A stretch of DNA of 64,000 nt, taken from assembly GCA_029959085.1 (NCBI GenBank), contig JARWIR010000010.1, positions 8,515,001-8,579,000 of the forward strand, in the 5' to 3' direction. Below are positions 23,121 through 33,535 of the stretch, piece by piece. A program made the position numbers and the translations under genes. The notes under the pieces were generated by a model. That model worked only from the letters and a program-made list of their open reading frames with translations, did not search any database and was not told where the DNA came from. The DNA is from Nemophila menziesii. Lineage: Eukaryota > Streptophyta > Magnoliopsida > Boraginales > Hydrophyllaceae. The stretch's first letter is position 1, and each line of letters starts with the position of its first letter.

Positions 23121-23222
23121 GTTTGTTTTCTCCTCTTATTTTGAGTTATTTTGCACTATAGGTCCCTACATTTTGCACAAACTGCACTATATTTGGAGGG
23201 ATGTTGCTAAATATAAGGCTAA

Positions 23223-24147
23223 ATCTTGACCATTCCTTATGTGCGAGATATTTGGCCGTAGAGAAATCAGGGTGGAGTTACTTGGAGTTGTAAAGCGAGA
23301 TATGTGCATAATGATTCAGTCTTTAAGCGATACCAGAAAGAGATGAGGTCTCTTATAACTCTTATCAATTTATCTTTCTCTCACTATTTTTTTTTATAAA
23401 ATGGCGTGTCTGTTCTATGCACAAACTTATGAAAGAATGGTCTGTTATGTTTCAGGCACAACCCGGGATTATGGCCTCTGTATAGAGGTACTTTGTCTTC
23501 TACGATTCATTTTATGTTTAATTTCAGATTTGACCTATCTATCTATGTATTGTATTTCAATACATTATATTCAGCTTCCACTTTTTTTTTTGTTATTTTA
23601 GCTTGGGAAGTTATGAGAAATTGATGTTGCTTGCTTTATGCAGGTTTTTTTGTTGACCTAAATTTGACCAAGGCAAATAAAGAGGAAGCAGCTGAGCTTG
23701 CAAAAAATAGCAATTTGAGCATAAATAATGTTAATGATAGCAAAGTTGCATCTGGGAAGGAAGGTTTAGTTGATGAGGATGCAAATTTAATGGTCAAGTT
23801 GAAATTTCTTACATATAAGGTATGTTGATTTGAATATCCAATTTTAAGTATTTATTTCAAGGATTGCTCATAACTTTTTTGCTTTCCTGTGTAAATTATC
23901 CTTAATTCTCCTTTTGATCTATACTTTGTAGCTGCGAACCTTTTTGATCCGAAATGGGCTTTCAATTCTTTTTAAGGAAGGCCCAGCTGCATATAAAGCA
24001 TACTACTTAAGGTTAGTTTTCTAGATTTCACATGAATTTTATGCTAAAAATGATGGGCTAAAATGTCAATGTTGCAGGCAAATGAAAATTTGGAATACTT
24101 CACCAGCAAAGCAACGAGAACTCAGCAAATTGTTAGATGAACCTTGG
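23223..24147 (+). pseudogene. RNL: Captured fragment of plant tRNA ligase (RNL)
   Basis: Five consecutive exons with intact-looking splice sites. Exon 1, ending at 23347, has YVHNDSVFKRYQKEM. 23456-23487 gives NPGLWPLYRG in the frame set by the previous exon. 23644-23819 gives FFVDLNLTKANKEE and later DANLMVKLKFLTYK. 23932-24011 gives LRTFLIRNGLSILFKEGPAA. 24078-24147 gives QMKIWNTSPAKQRELSKLLD. Order and phases agree with the adenylyltransferase-domain part of plant tRNA ligase as I remember it. The real enzyme joins tRNA halves after intron removal and splices bZIP60 mRNA. Here the flanks of the gene are missing and homology stops after KLLDE, so this is a transduplicate inside a Helitron, not the host gene. 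Confidence 0.9.
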
Positions 24148-24322
24148 GTATGAATTGGGATTACATGAAAATTTAATAATCGTGTTGTTGAATGTAGATT
24201 AGCTTCAATAAATTACAAATCTACCCCCACTTTTGCTTTAATTAATTGCACATTTGGTCCCTGCTTATCTCTACACTTAATCATGGATTATGATTGTGTG
24301 AAATTCCTTCCTTCTTTGATAG

Positions 24323-24593
24323 CTTCAGCTGTTATTTTGTAGCGAGATTTATGCTTCAACCAAAATCACATCCTTGGGTACGTTATCTCATATTTAATTA
24401 TATTGTGTTTTCATGATTTATTTTAGTTGATACTGATTAATTTTATTATTAAATATAGAATTTAGCTATGCAAATTCATTCCGGATATAAAGGAGAAGAG
24501 TTGAAGGAATGTATTTTAATCATTCATGAATTGCAATTGAGTAGAAGAGGAGGCTCTTTTGTTGCGGTGAGGGATAAATACAAGCAACACAAG
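24323..24593 (+). pseudogene. Captured fragment of an A-type (A3-like) cyclin
   Basis: Exon 24323-24377 encodes ARFMLQPKSHPW, with a 2-base insertion just before it that breaks the frame. Exon 24459-24593 encodes HSGYKGEELKECILIIHELQ and then VAVRDKYKQHK, followed by a GT donor. This is the C-terminal cyclin fold of plant mitotic cyclins, most like CYCA3. The preceding tRNA ligase exon and this fragment both end in CCTTGGGTA at a donor site, which may mark how they were joined. The intron after 24593 later received a hAT element. No start, no cyclin box 1, so not functional. Confidence 0.85.
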
Positions 24594-25010
24594 GTATTGG
24601 AATACATTTTTCACTTTTTAACTTTAGTTAAATTCTTGAGATAGGTGATCAGAGCCGGTCCTGGCAATTTGGAGGTCCTGTGCGAAATTTTAAATTAGGC
24701 CCTAAAAAGTTAATTTAGAAAAAAAATTAAGGTGCAATTTTTTTTATGAAACCGACACTTTCAATTTACTTACTACGTAATTTTTATGATAGATATTAAA
24801 TTTATGAGAAATAATTAAATTTACATCACTTTTATTTACTTCTTCTGGAACATTAAAAATAAAAAATATATAGAATTCTTAATATATGACAAGTTACAAC
24901 TTTAGGACAATTTTACTCATGATTTGACCTTTATAATAGTAAAATAAATATGAAACTAAATATAACAAGATACGAAATATTGAATCTTATACGGGTGAAC
25001 AATAAAAATG

Positions 25011-25206
25011 TAACTAGTTGGGTTATCTCAACTGTCTAATGTTTCACTATTTCTTCTACACTTAAAGTGTGAACTGAGAGGTACATGACTTGAATCCCTT
25101 CCTTAAATATGGGTATCTGATTTATCTAAAAATATTAATGGGACGACGTGTATATTTCTCGTCAGATTAGTGCACGTAACTTGGCCTGTATCACCATTTA
25201 TCAAAA
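25011..25206 (+). mobile_element. tRNA-type SINE inside the hAT element
   Basis: 196 bp beginning TAACTAGTTGGGTTATC (degenerate A box) with a degenerate B box GACTTGAATCC. It ends in a typical plant SINE tail (GTGCACGTAACTTGGCC ... TTATCAAAA). It is flanked by perfect 12-bp direct repeats AACAATAAAAAT at 24998-25009 and 25207-25218. Ends, tail and duplication together make this a secure call. Confidence 0.9.
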
Positions 25207-25494
25207 AACAATAAAAATATGATCTGAGTTTTATACATTCAAATACAAACATGTTCTAACATAATCAAATGAATTTTTATAATGTAATATAAAATATATT
25301 AACCAATTACAAAATAAATTTTAAATAATAATTTATAGTCTATTAATATTTTTATCATTCACTAAATAAATTCACAATGGTTTAGGTAATAGGTATATGG
25401 ACCTGAAAGAAAAAAAAATGAGAAGGTGGGAAACTAACACTGCCAACAAAACCCGTCAAAAAAAAAAAAAAAAAAATTGCCAAAAAAAGTAGGC

Positions 25495-25572
25495 ACACAC
25501 ATATGGGACTCGAACCTGTGTCCTCAAAACTTTAGAACAAACCTACTACCAACCGAGCCAAGTAGCAACACC
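25495..25572 (-). other. tRNA-like sequence with pol III A and B boxes
   Basis: On the minus strand GGCTCGGTTGGTAG (A box-like, about 25546-25559) is followed by GGTTCGAGTCCC (B box, 25505-25516). The spacing is right for a tRNA-derived promoter. The acceptor ends do not pair, so it is not a functional tRNA. It may be a SINE head or an old tRNA relic. Confidence 0.5.
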
Positions 25573-25703
25573 ATACAATCTACTAAACAATTACTTATTA
25601 TTATTTCAAATAGATATATAAACATATATAGCAAATTTTGGGCCCCGATCAGTTCGGGGCCCTGTGCGGTCGCCCCGGTTGCACCTGCCCAGGTCCGGCC
25701 CTG

Positions 25704-27080
25704 TAGGTGATTGTTATGACTGTTGCTTGCATTTTACTGTATGAGAAGAATGGCTGAGAATAGCCTTTTCTGTTTGAGTGAGCAATTTGGTCTTATACTG
25801 TATTTTTGAATTGTTTTGCAGTAAATATCGGCGCAACTGCTGGAGTTGGTCTTATGTTCTCATGAGAAAAATGAAATTATCTGATTTAAGTATAATTAAG
25901 GTCGTGATGTTTACCCCTACTTTCATCATTTTAATATATTATGTTTGACAAGAAAAACTTGATGTGTTAACCCTATTGGTATATTTTGGCTAGATGGCAA
26001 CAGAAAAAAGAAAAAAAAAGAAAAAGAAAGGCCGAAAGAAAACATTCAACATGGTAGGTACAAATTTTGAAGCAAAAGGTACACCAAAAACAGATTCTAG
26101 TACTCAGTATTTAGCTTTATAGTTGGAGGCGGCAGTGAAAAGAAAAACCAGAAAATGAAGAAACATGGGAAGAAGCAAAGCCACCATAACAGTAGAGGAG
26201 GAAGAAGAACTTCTTCATATAATTATCAAGAGTCAGAAGAAGACCAAGAATAATTCTCAGCTGCAGATGTAGAAGAAAAGTCACAAGAAGAAAAATCAGA
26301 AGAAGAAGAAATTGGAAATGAAATTAATGAAGATTAATGTATTATTACTTAATTTTAGTGGCCATATAAGTTGAAACCAGAATCTAAAGTCTAGCATATG
26401 TTTTTGATAAAGTGTTGTATTAGTGACTAAATTTTCTTTCTTTATAAGAAAATCTTTGTATGACAGTTCAAATATTTTAATGAACTGTAAATTATTTTTT
26501 GGTAATTAAATACAATATCTTTTAATTATTTGACTAAATATGATGAACTCTGTAGCGTGTATGATATGATTTAACTGGAGAATAAAGCAAATGAACGCAT
26601 CAATACAATCCACGAATTCTAATACTCCACATATCTTAGCTGGAAGTTTTTATTCACTCGATAAAAATTAGATTGGTTTTTATTAAATTTGTGATGCAGA
26701 TTATATTTTTAAAGCATAAAACTTCTTGGAAAAGGTTATTTTTTCTTATCGAAAGGTTCTATGTAAAGGATTAAAATTGTAGTTTCTGTTACCTGTGATG
26801 AGAATAGTTATATTGTTCATGTTCAAAACAAATGTTCCATTAATTAAAAAATGACAAGATCTGTTGTGAACTAAAAAAATGTTTTTTTGTGCAATCCAAT
26901 TATTTTGGATAGAAAATACAATCTATCGACATTTATAGGTAACTTAATTATGAAATCCTAACAAAAAAGTATTATTTTAAACCAAAAAAGAATTAACAAT
27001 AAATTTTTTTAACCTTTTTCAGTTTGTTTTTATCTCAAGAAATATTTATATTCGGTGCTTAATTTATTTTTTAAAATTAA
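25704..27080 (+). other. Rest of Helitron 1: exon-like scraps and AT-rich DNA
   Basis: A stretch at about 25822-25900 lies between an acceptor-like TTTTGCAG and a donor-like AAGGTCGTG and may be another captured exon of unknown origin. 26000-26340 is rich in AAG/GAA and would encode a Lys/Glu-rich tail. Beyond 26340 I see nothing. Confidence 0.4.
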
Positions 27081-27085
27081 ATTTC

Positions 27086-27117
27086 CAGAGTGCCTTCAGG
27101 CACGGGTTCATACCTAA
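27086..27117 (+). terminator. 3' terminus of Helitron 1 with hairpin
   Basis: GTGCCTTCAGGCAC forms a 5-bp stem with a TTCA loop, followed by GGGTTCATACCTAA. This is the Helitron transposition terminator, not a transcription terminator. Confidence 0.88.
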
Positions 27118-27438
27118 TACATATATATATATCTACATAATATTGGAGAAGGTCCAACGTCCCGAAATGTCTCTTGTTTTTTCTATAATTTCTAGCCTTA
27201 AGATCAAATTCCATTCGGCTCTAAATTCAATTCACGCTTTAAAATGTCTTGTCTCCTCTATATTTTCAGCCCTTGATTGTTTTTTTTTGGAATTTAGAAA
27301 CAAAAAACAAAAAACAAAAAACCTTCTTCACCGCTTCTCTCTAACTTCACTCCCACCAAGCCGCTCCTCCACCATCATCAAAACCTTGGAAGAAATCTCA
27401 TAGCCAAACCGCCGCCGCGAACATCCTCCACCATCATC

Positions 27439-27750
27439 AATGGCTCTCTCTCCCACTGCTATTGATCACTCTCACCGTCTCACCATTCTCCTACCTCGCT
27501 TCCATGACCAAGCTCCTCTCCTTCCATCACCAAGCTCCTCTCCTGCACAATCGAAGAACACAAATTAAATCTTCCCACCAAGCCGCTCTCCTGCACAATC
27601 GAAGAACCCAAGTTAAATCTTCCCACCAAGCCGCGAACCCAAATTAAATCTTCCCACCAAGCCACCGGCTCTCTTTCTCCCACCAAGCCGCTCACCTTCC
27701 TAAAACCGCCGCCACCATGGCTTGGCTACGCCATCAAATTAAGGTAAATA
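27439..27750 (+). other. Leader exon of Helitron 2 with a 48-bp tandem repeat
   Basis: CT-rich sequence. The 48-bp unit beginning TCCTGCACAATCGAAGAAC starts at 27541 and is repeated at 27589, with a partial third copy to about 27665. An in-frame ATG at 27439 and a GTAAATAA donor at about 27745 suggest a first exon for a chimeric transcript. No domain is recognisable. Confidence 0.4.
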
Positions 27751-28129
27751 ATTAATTTTTACCATTGATTTTTAACCTAATCTATCACTTTTACAATTTT
27801 CTGGGCTACGCCATCAACAATCGAAAAATCCAAATGAAGAGAAATAATTAATATTTAACATTGATTTAATTTTAACCTAAATCTCATCACTTCGCAATTT
27901 TTCAAAATTATTAGTTTTTATTTTGATCACAGACTTCATGTTGATTATATTTTTATACAAATCTTACTGGACTATTGCAGTCCTTATACCGTCTGAGAAA
28001 AGATATTTTAATTACAGCCTTTATGTTGATTATATTTTCATACAAATCCTACTGGACTATTGCAGCCCTTTTACTGTCTGAGAAGTGATGAAGTGATGCT
28101 TTTTATATTTTGTCAAATAAGAAGTGAGT

Positions 28130-28980
28130 CCTCAACATTGCCGTTTAGGTTAGCTTTTCATTCAAAGATCAAAGCCATGGTTAGAGCTCTCTTTGCAACT
28201 ATCTCTGACAATGACAATATTCCTGGTATTTTATATATTTATTTTAATCTTTATTTTTAAATATATATTTATTTGGGATGTGGATTTATTTCGTAATTTT
28301 GCAATTAATCCATTTGTTTGTTTTTACATACATAATTGTGTGTGTTTCTACTTATTTATTGTTCTATTTTACCCATAACATAATTTATATATTTATCTAG
28401 AGAGGAAGCAAGTGATAATTTCACTATCCGACAAAAAGGATTTAGATATGCTTGGCAATGGATTACAGGAACTAGGGTAACAACTTCTATAATTTTTCCT
28501 CTACATTTTCAATTTGTAATTTTTAATTAAAAATGTAAATAAGGCTAAATATATGTATTATAATTTATAGATACACAATTGTTTCAACTGGAGGAACATC
28601 AACTTCATTAGAACAATCAGGTGTATCAGTTACTAAAGTTGAAGATCTTACACATTTTCCAGAAATGGTGAGCAAATTTCTAATCATTTCTCATACTTCC
28701 TTCTTTTCATTATATTTATAATTTATAAATTTACATTAATTTTGTGTTTAGCTTGATGGACGTGTAAAGACTTTACATCCTAACATACATGGAGGTATTC
28801 TCGCTAGAAGGGATCAAAAACATCACATGGGAGCTTTAAATAAGCATGGAATTGGTCCGTTTTTGCATCATGATACTTACTAATGTCACTACTAAGTAAT
28901 CTATAATTACATATTAGTCCTTTCGAATTACAGGTACTTTTGATGTACTAATAGTCAACTTATATCCATTTTACAAAAAA
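28130..28980 (+). pseudogene. Captured 5' part of ATIC/PurH (AICAR transformylase/IMP cyclohydrolase)
   Basis: Exons with clear splice sites: about 28130-28225 (probable transit-peptide region ending SDNDNIP), 28401-28476 (RKQVIISLSDKKDLDMLGNG), 28571-28667 (TIVSTGGTSTSLEQSGVSVT, FPEM), 28752-28854 ([27 protein letters not shown]) and 28934-28980 (TFDVLIVNLYPF). This is the IMP cyclohydrolase (MGS-like) domain of the bifunctional purine enzyme, exons in natural order. The sequence switches to phosphomannomutase at about 28981-28988. The ATIC frame meets TGA at 28987-28989, at the junction. A transduplicate; the enzyme would need the missing C-terminal transformylase half. Confidence 0.93.
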
Positions 28981-28985
28981 GTAAC

Positions 28986-29679
28986 CTGACTTGGATATTC
29001 CAATCAAAATGGGAACATTTATTGAGTTTCGTAATGGTATGCTTAATGTTTCACCGATCGGGAGAAATTGTAGTCAGGAAGAGCGAGATGAGTTTGAAAG
29101 ATACGACAAGGTATTAATAATCAAATCCACTTTTTTAATACTTTTAATACTCTAATGAGAGCTTCATATTAATTAATAAAAGTTTGATCTTACTTTTTCT
29201 ATTGGTGGCCAAATCAGCTTTGATGTTAGTTTTTTTCTAATACATACTTAATTAATAAAAGTGATAATAATTGGAGTAATTTTCACAGGTTTTCCCTCAA
29301 GGATGGGATAAGACATACTGTTTGAGATATCTTGATGAGTTTCAGGAAATACACTTCTTTGGAGATATGACTTACAAGGTAGCCTTAATTTCACGATTTA
29401 CTTTTTAATTTAGTATTTTCTTTCCCAATTAAATTAGAGAATTTTGGTTTACTATTTTTTTGTGACCTTTTGTATGAACAGGGAGGAAATGATCATGAGA
29501 TATATGAATCTGAGAGAACTGTGGGTCACAGGTTAGATTTACATTTCATTAACTATGTGTGGTCTTTATACTAATAAGAATTGTCTTATCTTACTATTTG
29601 TTTGTTAGTTAAGTGATAATATATTTATTTTGTTGTTGACAGTAACTAGCCCAGAAGATACAATAAAACAATGCACATA
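28986..29679 (+). pseudogene. PMM: Captured 3' part of phosphomannomutase (PMM)
   Basis: Exons: to 29110 ([20 protein letters not shown], then [16 protein letters not shown]), about 29180-29224 (LTFSIGGQISFD), 29289-29378 ([23 protein letters not shown]), 29482-29531 (GGNDHEIYESERTVGH) and 29643-29679 (TSPEDTIKQC then stop). Order and splice phases match plant PMM, which turns mannose-6-P into mannose-1-P for GDP-mannose and ascorbate. The HFFGD motif region is kept. A 2-base loss at the last splice junction shifts the frame. The N-terminal catalytic DxD segment is absent, so it cannot be active. Confidence 0.93.
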
Positions 29680-29782
29680 ACTATTCCTCACCAAGTGAGA
29701 TGGAACTGTTTAAGTTTGGTGCTATTTTTCAGTTGTATGTCAAATAGTATGGATATAAATCATTTTGGATTATTGAGGTTGA

Positions 29783-30000
29783 GATGGAACTATATCTGAA
29801 GCATGGGAGTTCAGATATAGTAATGGCTTTAGTTGGTAACAAAGCTGATCTACTTGAAAAACGTGAAGTACTAACGCAAGTGAGTTAATTGCACTATAGG
29901 TCCCTATATTTTGCAATAATAACTTATATTTATTTTACGATTAAAGGATGGATCCGAATATGCAGAAAGGGACAGGATGTTGAAACATCGGCTGTTTTGA
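29783..30000 (+). pseudogene. Captured fragment of a Rab5-type small GTPase (ARA6/RABF1-like)
   Basis: Exon 29783-29879 encodes [20 protein letters not shown] and KREV. It includes the NKAD guanine-binding motif (NKxD). A second exon from 29947 encodes DGSEYAERDRM and then a stop. The pattern, including [16 protein letters not shown], is closest to the plant RABF group. Switch regions, P-loop and the prenylation or myristoylation ends are absent. Confidence 0.85.
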
Positions 30001-30444
30001 TAATATAAATTACTTTTTTGAGGTATATAAAGAAGTTTTTCAGTTTGATCCTTATATTTCTTCTTATTTACTGGGTAGCCCCTGGTTGTTTTTTTTATAG
30101 GAGATTGGTAAAAGACTTTGACACTCTGGTTCTTCTCAACATTTAGAGATTAAAATTATTGTAAACACTTTCGAGCATAAATGTGTATTATTGTGTACAT
30201 CAAAGCATTGTATTTTATTGTTTAAGTAGAGATATAAGGGTTTAAAGAAGTATTAAAGCTATAACCTGAAATATTTTATGAAGTAAAAGTGTGTAATTTT
30301 AGCAGTACAACGAGTTTTATACAATTATACACGTACTTTAGTTCATTTAAGACTAGGGATTTTGTGTACTTAGTTGATATGGTTGTTTAGGATAAAAAAA
30401 TTAGGGTAAATTTTCTATGGTGTTTTCACAGATTATGTAATTTC
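30001..30444 (+). other. AT-rich interior of Helitron 2
   Basis: No exon recognised. Confidence 0.5.
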
Positions 30445-31026
30445 CATGGTTCTAAAAGGCGCTAGGCGCTACTAGGGCGGTCGACCACCTTCGAGCGCCT
30501 AGATGGCTAGGCGGCCTATTAATCAGAATTTAGGCGGTTTCTGCCTAGGCGGTTTTTATATTATTTTACATTAAATATATATTACTAATACATTGAATTG
30601 ACTATTATTTACATCCTAATATACTAAAAGTAGATCAATTTAACATAAATAATATATATTTAATTATATAATTATAATAATTTATTATTTTTAACCTAAA
30701 AAATGACCAATTCAAGAAATTAGACTTGAAAATTTGAAAAAGCATACCTTTTTTTTTCTCGCGCGTTCAAACTCTAAACTAAGTAGTTTTTTCTTAATTT
30801 TTTTGCTTATGTTCTGAGTTGGATTAGATTGAAGTAGTTATTTATTGGCTAGCATACTAGGTAGTATTTGGTTTGGCGGACCCATTAATCCGACTAGATG
30901 TTTATTAATTATATTATTCGTAAACGAACCTTCGAGCCACCTTCGAGAGAAATTCTAGGCGGAACACACTTTAGAACGCCTAGTCGGAGCGCCTAGTCGG
31001 CTAGGCGGCCTTGTTTTAGAACACTG
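30445..31026. mobile_element. hAT MITE with GCGCCTAGGCG subterminal words, in Helitron 2
   Basis: Left end CATGGTTCTAAAAGGCGC, right end on the opposite strand CAGTGTTCTAAAACAAGG. Flanked by perfect 8-bp duplications GTAATTTC at 30437-30444 and 31027-31034. 582 bp with no coding potential. It shares the CGCCTAGGCGG-type subterminal words with the hAT MITE in the R1 LINE. Confidence 0.93.
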
Positions 31027-31470
31027 GTAATTTCTAATTTGTTTTTTAATATATTATAATTCAGTTAACAAAGATATTATCTTTAACTCAACTCTTTTCA
31101 ATTAATGAAATTTTTTAGTTTACTTAAAAGAGGGATTTTTTAATAATATAAGATATTTTCAGATTAAATGTCAATCCAACAACAAACTTTTTTTGTGTAA
31201 TTCATGACCAATTCAACACCTTTCATAGGGCAAAATGTACTTCAATAACAAGGAGATGATTTCTAAATAGTTTCAATATTCAAAATCATAAAAAACAAGC
31301 AAACTTGACATATAAAACTCAAATATATCTTGGTTAACTGATTTATGGTTTATGTAACTGTTTGTGAAAACTGCATCCTACTTTTTTTTCTTAGTTGAAT
31401 TTTTATCGGTTTATTTTTATCTCAAGAATTATTTGTTTATTTCGTGTAAATTATTTTTTCTAAATCAATA

Positions 31471-31505
31471 TTGTAAGAGTGCCTTCAGGCACGGATTCAT
31501 ACCTA
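31471..31505 (+). terminator. 3' terminus of Helitron 2 with hairpin
   Basis: GTGCCTTCAGGCAC hairpin followed by GGATTCATACCTA, nearly identical to that of Helitron 1. Confidence 0.8.
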
Positions 31506-31526
31506 TTATATATGTATATGTATATG

Positions 31527-31558
<32 letters not shown>

Positions 31559-31587
31559 CATATATATACATATATATATACATATAC

Positions 31588-31648
<61 letters not shown>

Positions 31649-31680
31649 ATATATATATATACACCACATCCATATATATA
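31506..31680. repeat. TA/TATG/CATA microsatellite between Helitrons 2 and 3
   Basis: Almost pure alternating TA with TATG and CATA interruptions. The same kind of sequence resumes right after Helitron 3 (36126-36147), so the third Helitron appears to sit inside the microsatellite. ORFs across it are meaningless. Confidence 0.92.
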
Positions 31681-31789
31681 TCGCTAAGGGGTATAAAGAG
31701 GGGTCACGGTTGATTCTTAGCTAAAATTGTGTCACAGGCAACGGTTGAGATCATTCAGTTACTTAAAAAGTTAAATTTTTTCTAATTCT

Positions 31790-32440
31790 CCCTTAGATAT
31801 ATATATATATATATTAGCTATTAAATAAGGAAATTCTAGAAAACACTCACCTCTCTTTCTCTCTTGGTTCAATGCTTTTCTCTTTGTGAAGCATTCAATT
31901 AATTTCACAATAGCGTCAAAAAAAAAAAAACATTTCACAATACGCAAAAGAAAACACTCCTCGCCTCCACCGAATCTCAGCCTCACCTCCACCGTAGACA
32001 AAATCTCAGCCTCACATCCTCACTATCACAACCTCACTACAGAACCTTTCCTCCACCTCCTCACCATCAAAGCCTGCTGGTATAGAAGAATCTTCCAGGG
32101 AGAGCGATCGAGCTGACTTTTAGATTGTCTGATGTAAGCGGTCGAGCTGAAAAGTGCCCTTGCTAGATCCACCTTCACAATCATTATTGCGATTGCCTCA
32201 GCAATAATAGTTGTCTCAAAGTACAAGCTTCTCAGTACACCTACAAACTCACTTTCTGGTAGAGTTGGGGTGATTCCTTTTTTTATAAGGTTTTGTATGG
32301 CAGTGCTTTGCACTTAAGATATTTGTGAAAATGTCACGCTGGTGCTTTGTGTTATTGTAATGATAACTTGATTATTGCCCCCTTAAGATAGAGAAAATTG
32401 CACCATTAGTCCCTGTGCATTGTCTAATTTGTGGATAAAC
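31790..32440 (+). other. 5' part of Helitron 3
   Basis: CT-rich leader-like stretch at about 31960-32080 preceded by another short TA run. A minus-strand frame of 95 codons (32313-32026) has no family I recognise. Confidence 0.35.
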
Positions 32441-32526
32441 GGTATACCAATTGTTTTTAGGTTATCCAATATCAGTATTTGCAGAAGTGAATTAAGATTT
32501 GTGAACGCCTGTGCTTATGCGTGTAC

Positions 32527-32896
32527 AAATCAACAAGGTTTAGCTTCAGGTTTAGAGCTTGGTATTCTTCTGTTAATTGTGTTTGGAACTTACATACTTG
32601 CTATATTATGGACTATGCTTATTATTAACCGTGGATATAATGCTAGTCGTGTAATTAATGTCATTATAGCTGTAATTACTGGTGGAATGTAAGTCTTTGT
32701 TTATTTGCCTCTGAGACTTTGAAACTTGCAATTAACCGTTTTAATTGATTAATTCCAGGTCATTAGGTCAAACATCTCCATGTATAAGTGCATTTGCTTC
32801 GAGACAAGCTGCAGCGTATAAAATGTTCGAGACGATTAAACGAAATCCAAAGATTGATTCATCAAATACTATGGAATTTTGTTTGAACAAGATGTA
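32527..32896 (+). pseudogene. Captured fragment of an ABCB (MDR/PGP) transporter
   Basis: Two exons. 32527-32688 encodes QQGLASGLELGILLLIVFGT (end of a transmembrane helix) and later INRGYNASRVINVIIAVITG. After a 70-bp intron (GTAAGT ... TTCCAG), 32759-32896 encodes [20 protein letters not shown] and [14 protein letters not shown]. This is the linker between the first transmembrane domain and the first nucleotide-binding domain of plant ABCB proteins. No Walker motifs follow: the sequence ends with TAA at 32897-32899 and passes to annexin. A transduplicate. Confidence 0.93.
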
Positions 32897-32974
32897 AAAG
32901 ATGAAACTGAACTTAGAGATGATGATAATTATAGAAAGCAGTTAAATTTTGAGATGATAATTATAGCTATCTTG

Positions 32975-33178
32975 CTTCAATAGTTAAACAGGCATTGAGT
33001 AATGATGTCGTTAATCTCAAAGCCGCTACTGAAGTACTATGTTCACGTACTCCAACTCAGATACATCAAGTTAAACAAATTTCTTATTCATATTATAATA
33101 GTCCATTAGAACGTGATATCGAGATTTGTGCATCTGGAGATCACAATCAGTTAGAACAATACAATCAGTTCCCATAAG
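32975..33178 (+). pseudogene. Captured annexin fragment
   Basis: IVKQALSNDVVNLKAATEVL then CSRTPTQIHQVKQISY, and LERDIE followed by ASGDH. This is plant annexin repeat sequence: the AATEVxCSRTPxQ motif and the LE.DIE...SGDH region. A stop lies at 33176-33178. It is adjacent to the ABCB fragment with no recognisable spacer gene. Real annexins have four repeats; only part of one is here. Confidence 0.9.
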
Positions 33179-33535
33179 TAAATGATCACTTTATGGTGTG
33201 TTATGTATGAATCTGTAACACAATTGATTTCTTACTTTTCATGTACTTAATGTCCGTTCCGAAAAAAGTCTCAAGTGCAGTAACGAGTTGATGGTGTTGT
33301 GCTGCTGTTTTCTTCTAAATTGAGTGGCCACCTGAGAGACTGAGCAAGTACTATCTTCAAAGTTGATTTACAACTCTCATGAGATGTATTAAGTCTTGCT
33401 AATTAGCCTCAGATGATGACGAGAGTAATGAAATTAGAATTTTGCAAAACCTGATCTTAAAGAAATTGTTAATAATGTTTTTGATTTGTATTTGTTTTTA
33501 TAATATGAATTTGACAGCATTTTAAATTCAACTGT

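Larger units (their letters stand above)
24650..25703. mobile_element. hAT-type non-autonomous element in the captured cyclin intron
   Basis: Ends are CAGAGCCGGTCCTGG and, on the opposite strand, CAGGGCCGGACCTGG. The flanks are perfect 8-bp duplications TAGGTGAT at 24642-24649 and 25704-25711. Length is 1054 bp. No transposase is encoded. It contains a SINE and a tRNA-like sequence. Confidence 0.93.
22393..27117 (+). mobile_element. Helitron 1, non-autonomous, carrying tRNA ligase and cyclin exons
   Basis: The 5' end is TCTATATAATATTGGAGAAG, preceded by A. The 3' end is GGGTTCATACCTAA (CTAA), followed by T, with the hairpin GTGCC-TTCA-GGCAC about 10 bases before the terminus. These are classical Helitron features: 5' TC, 3' CTRR, subterminal hairpin, A|T insertion, no target duplication. 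About 200 bp at the 5' end and 100 bp at the 3' end are shared with Helitron 2. No Rep/helicase gene is present. The interior has plant exon fragments in plus orientation with GT..AG borders. Confidence 0.9.
27132..31505 (+). mobile_element. Helitron 2, non-autonomous, carrying ATIC, phosphomannomutase and Rab exons
   Basis: The 5' end TCTACATAATATTGGAGAAG is preceded by A and closely matches Helitron 1. The 3' end has the same hairpin GTGCC-TTCA-GGCAC and GGATTCATACCTA. The last base is T where CTRR expects a purine, so the terminus is either mutated or a variant. Only 14 bp of TA-rich sequence separate it from the end of Helitron 1. No Rep/helicase. All captured exons run in plus orientation. 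Confidence 0.88.

Noticed and set aside
25495..25572. Functional tRNA gene
   Set aside because: Box A and B motifs are present but the acceptor and anticodon stems do not pair.
31364..31687. Open frames of Ile/Tyr repeats on both strands
   Set aside because: They are the translation of a TA/CATA microsatellite and carry no coding signal.
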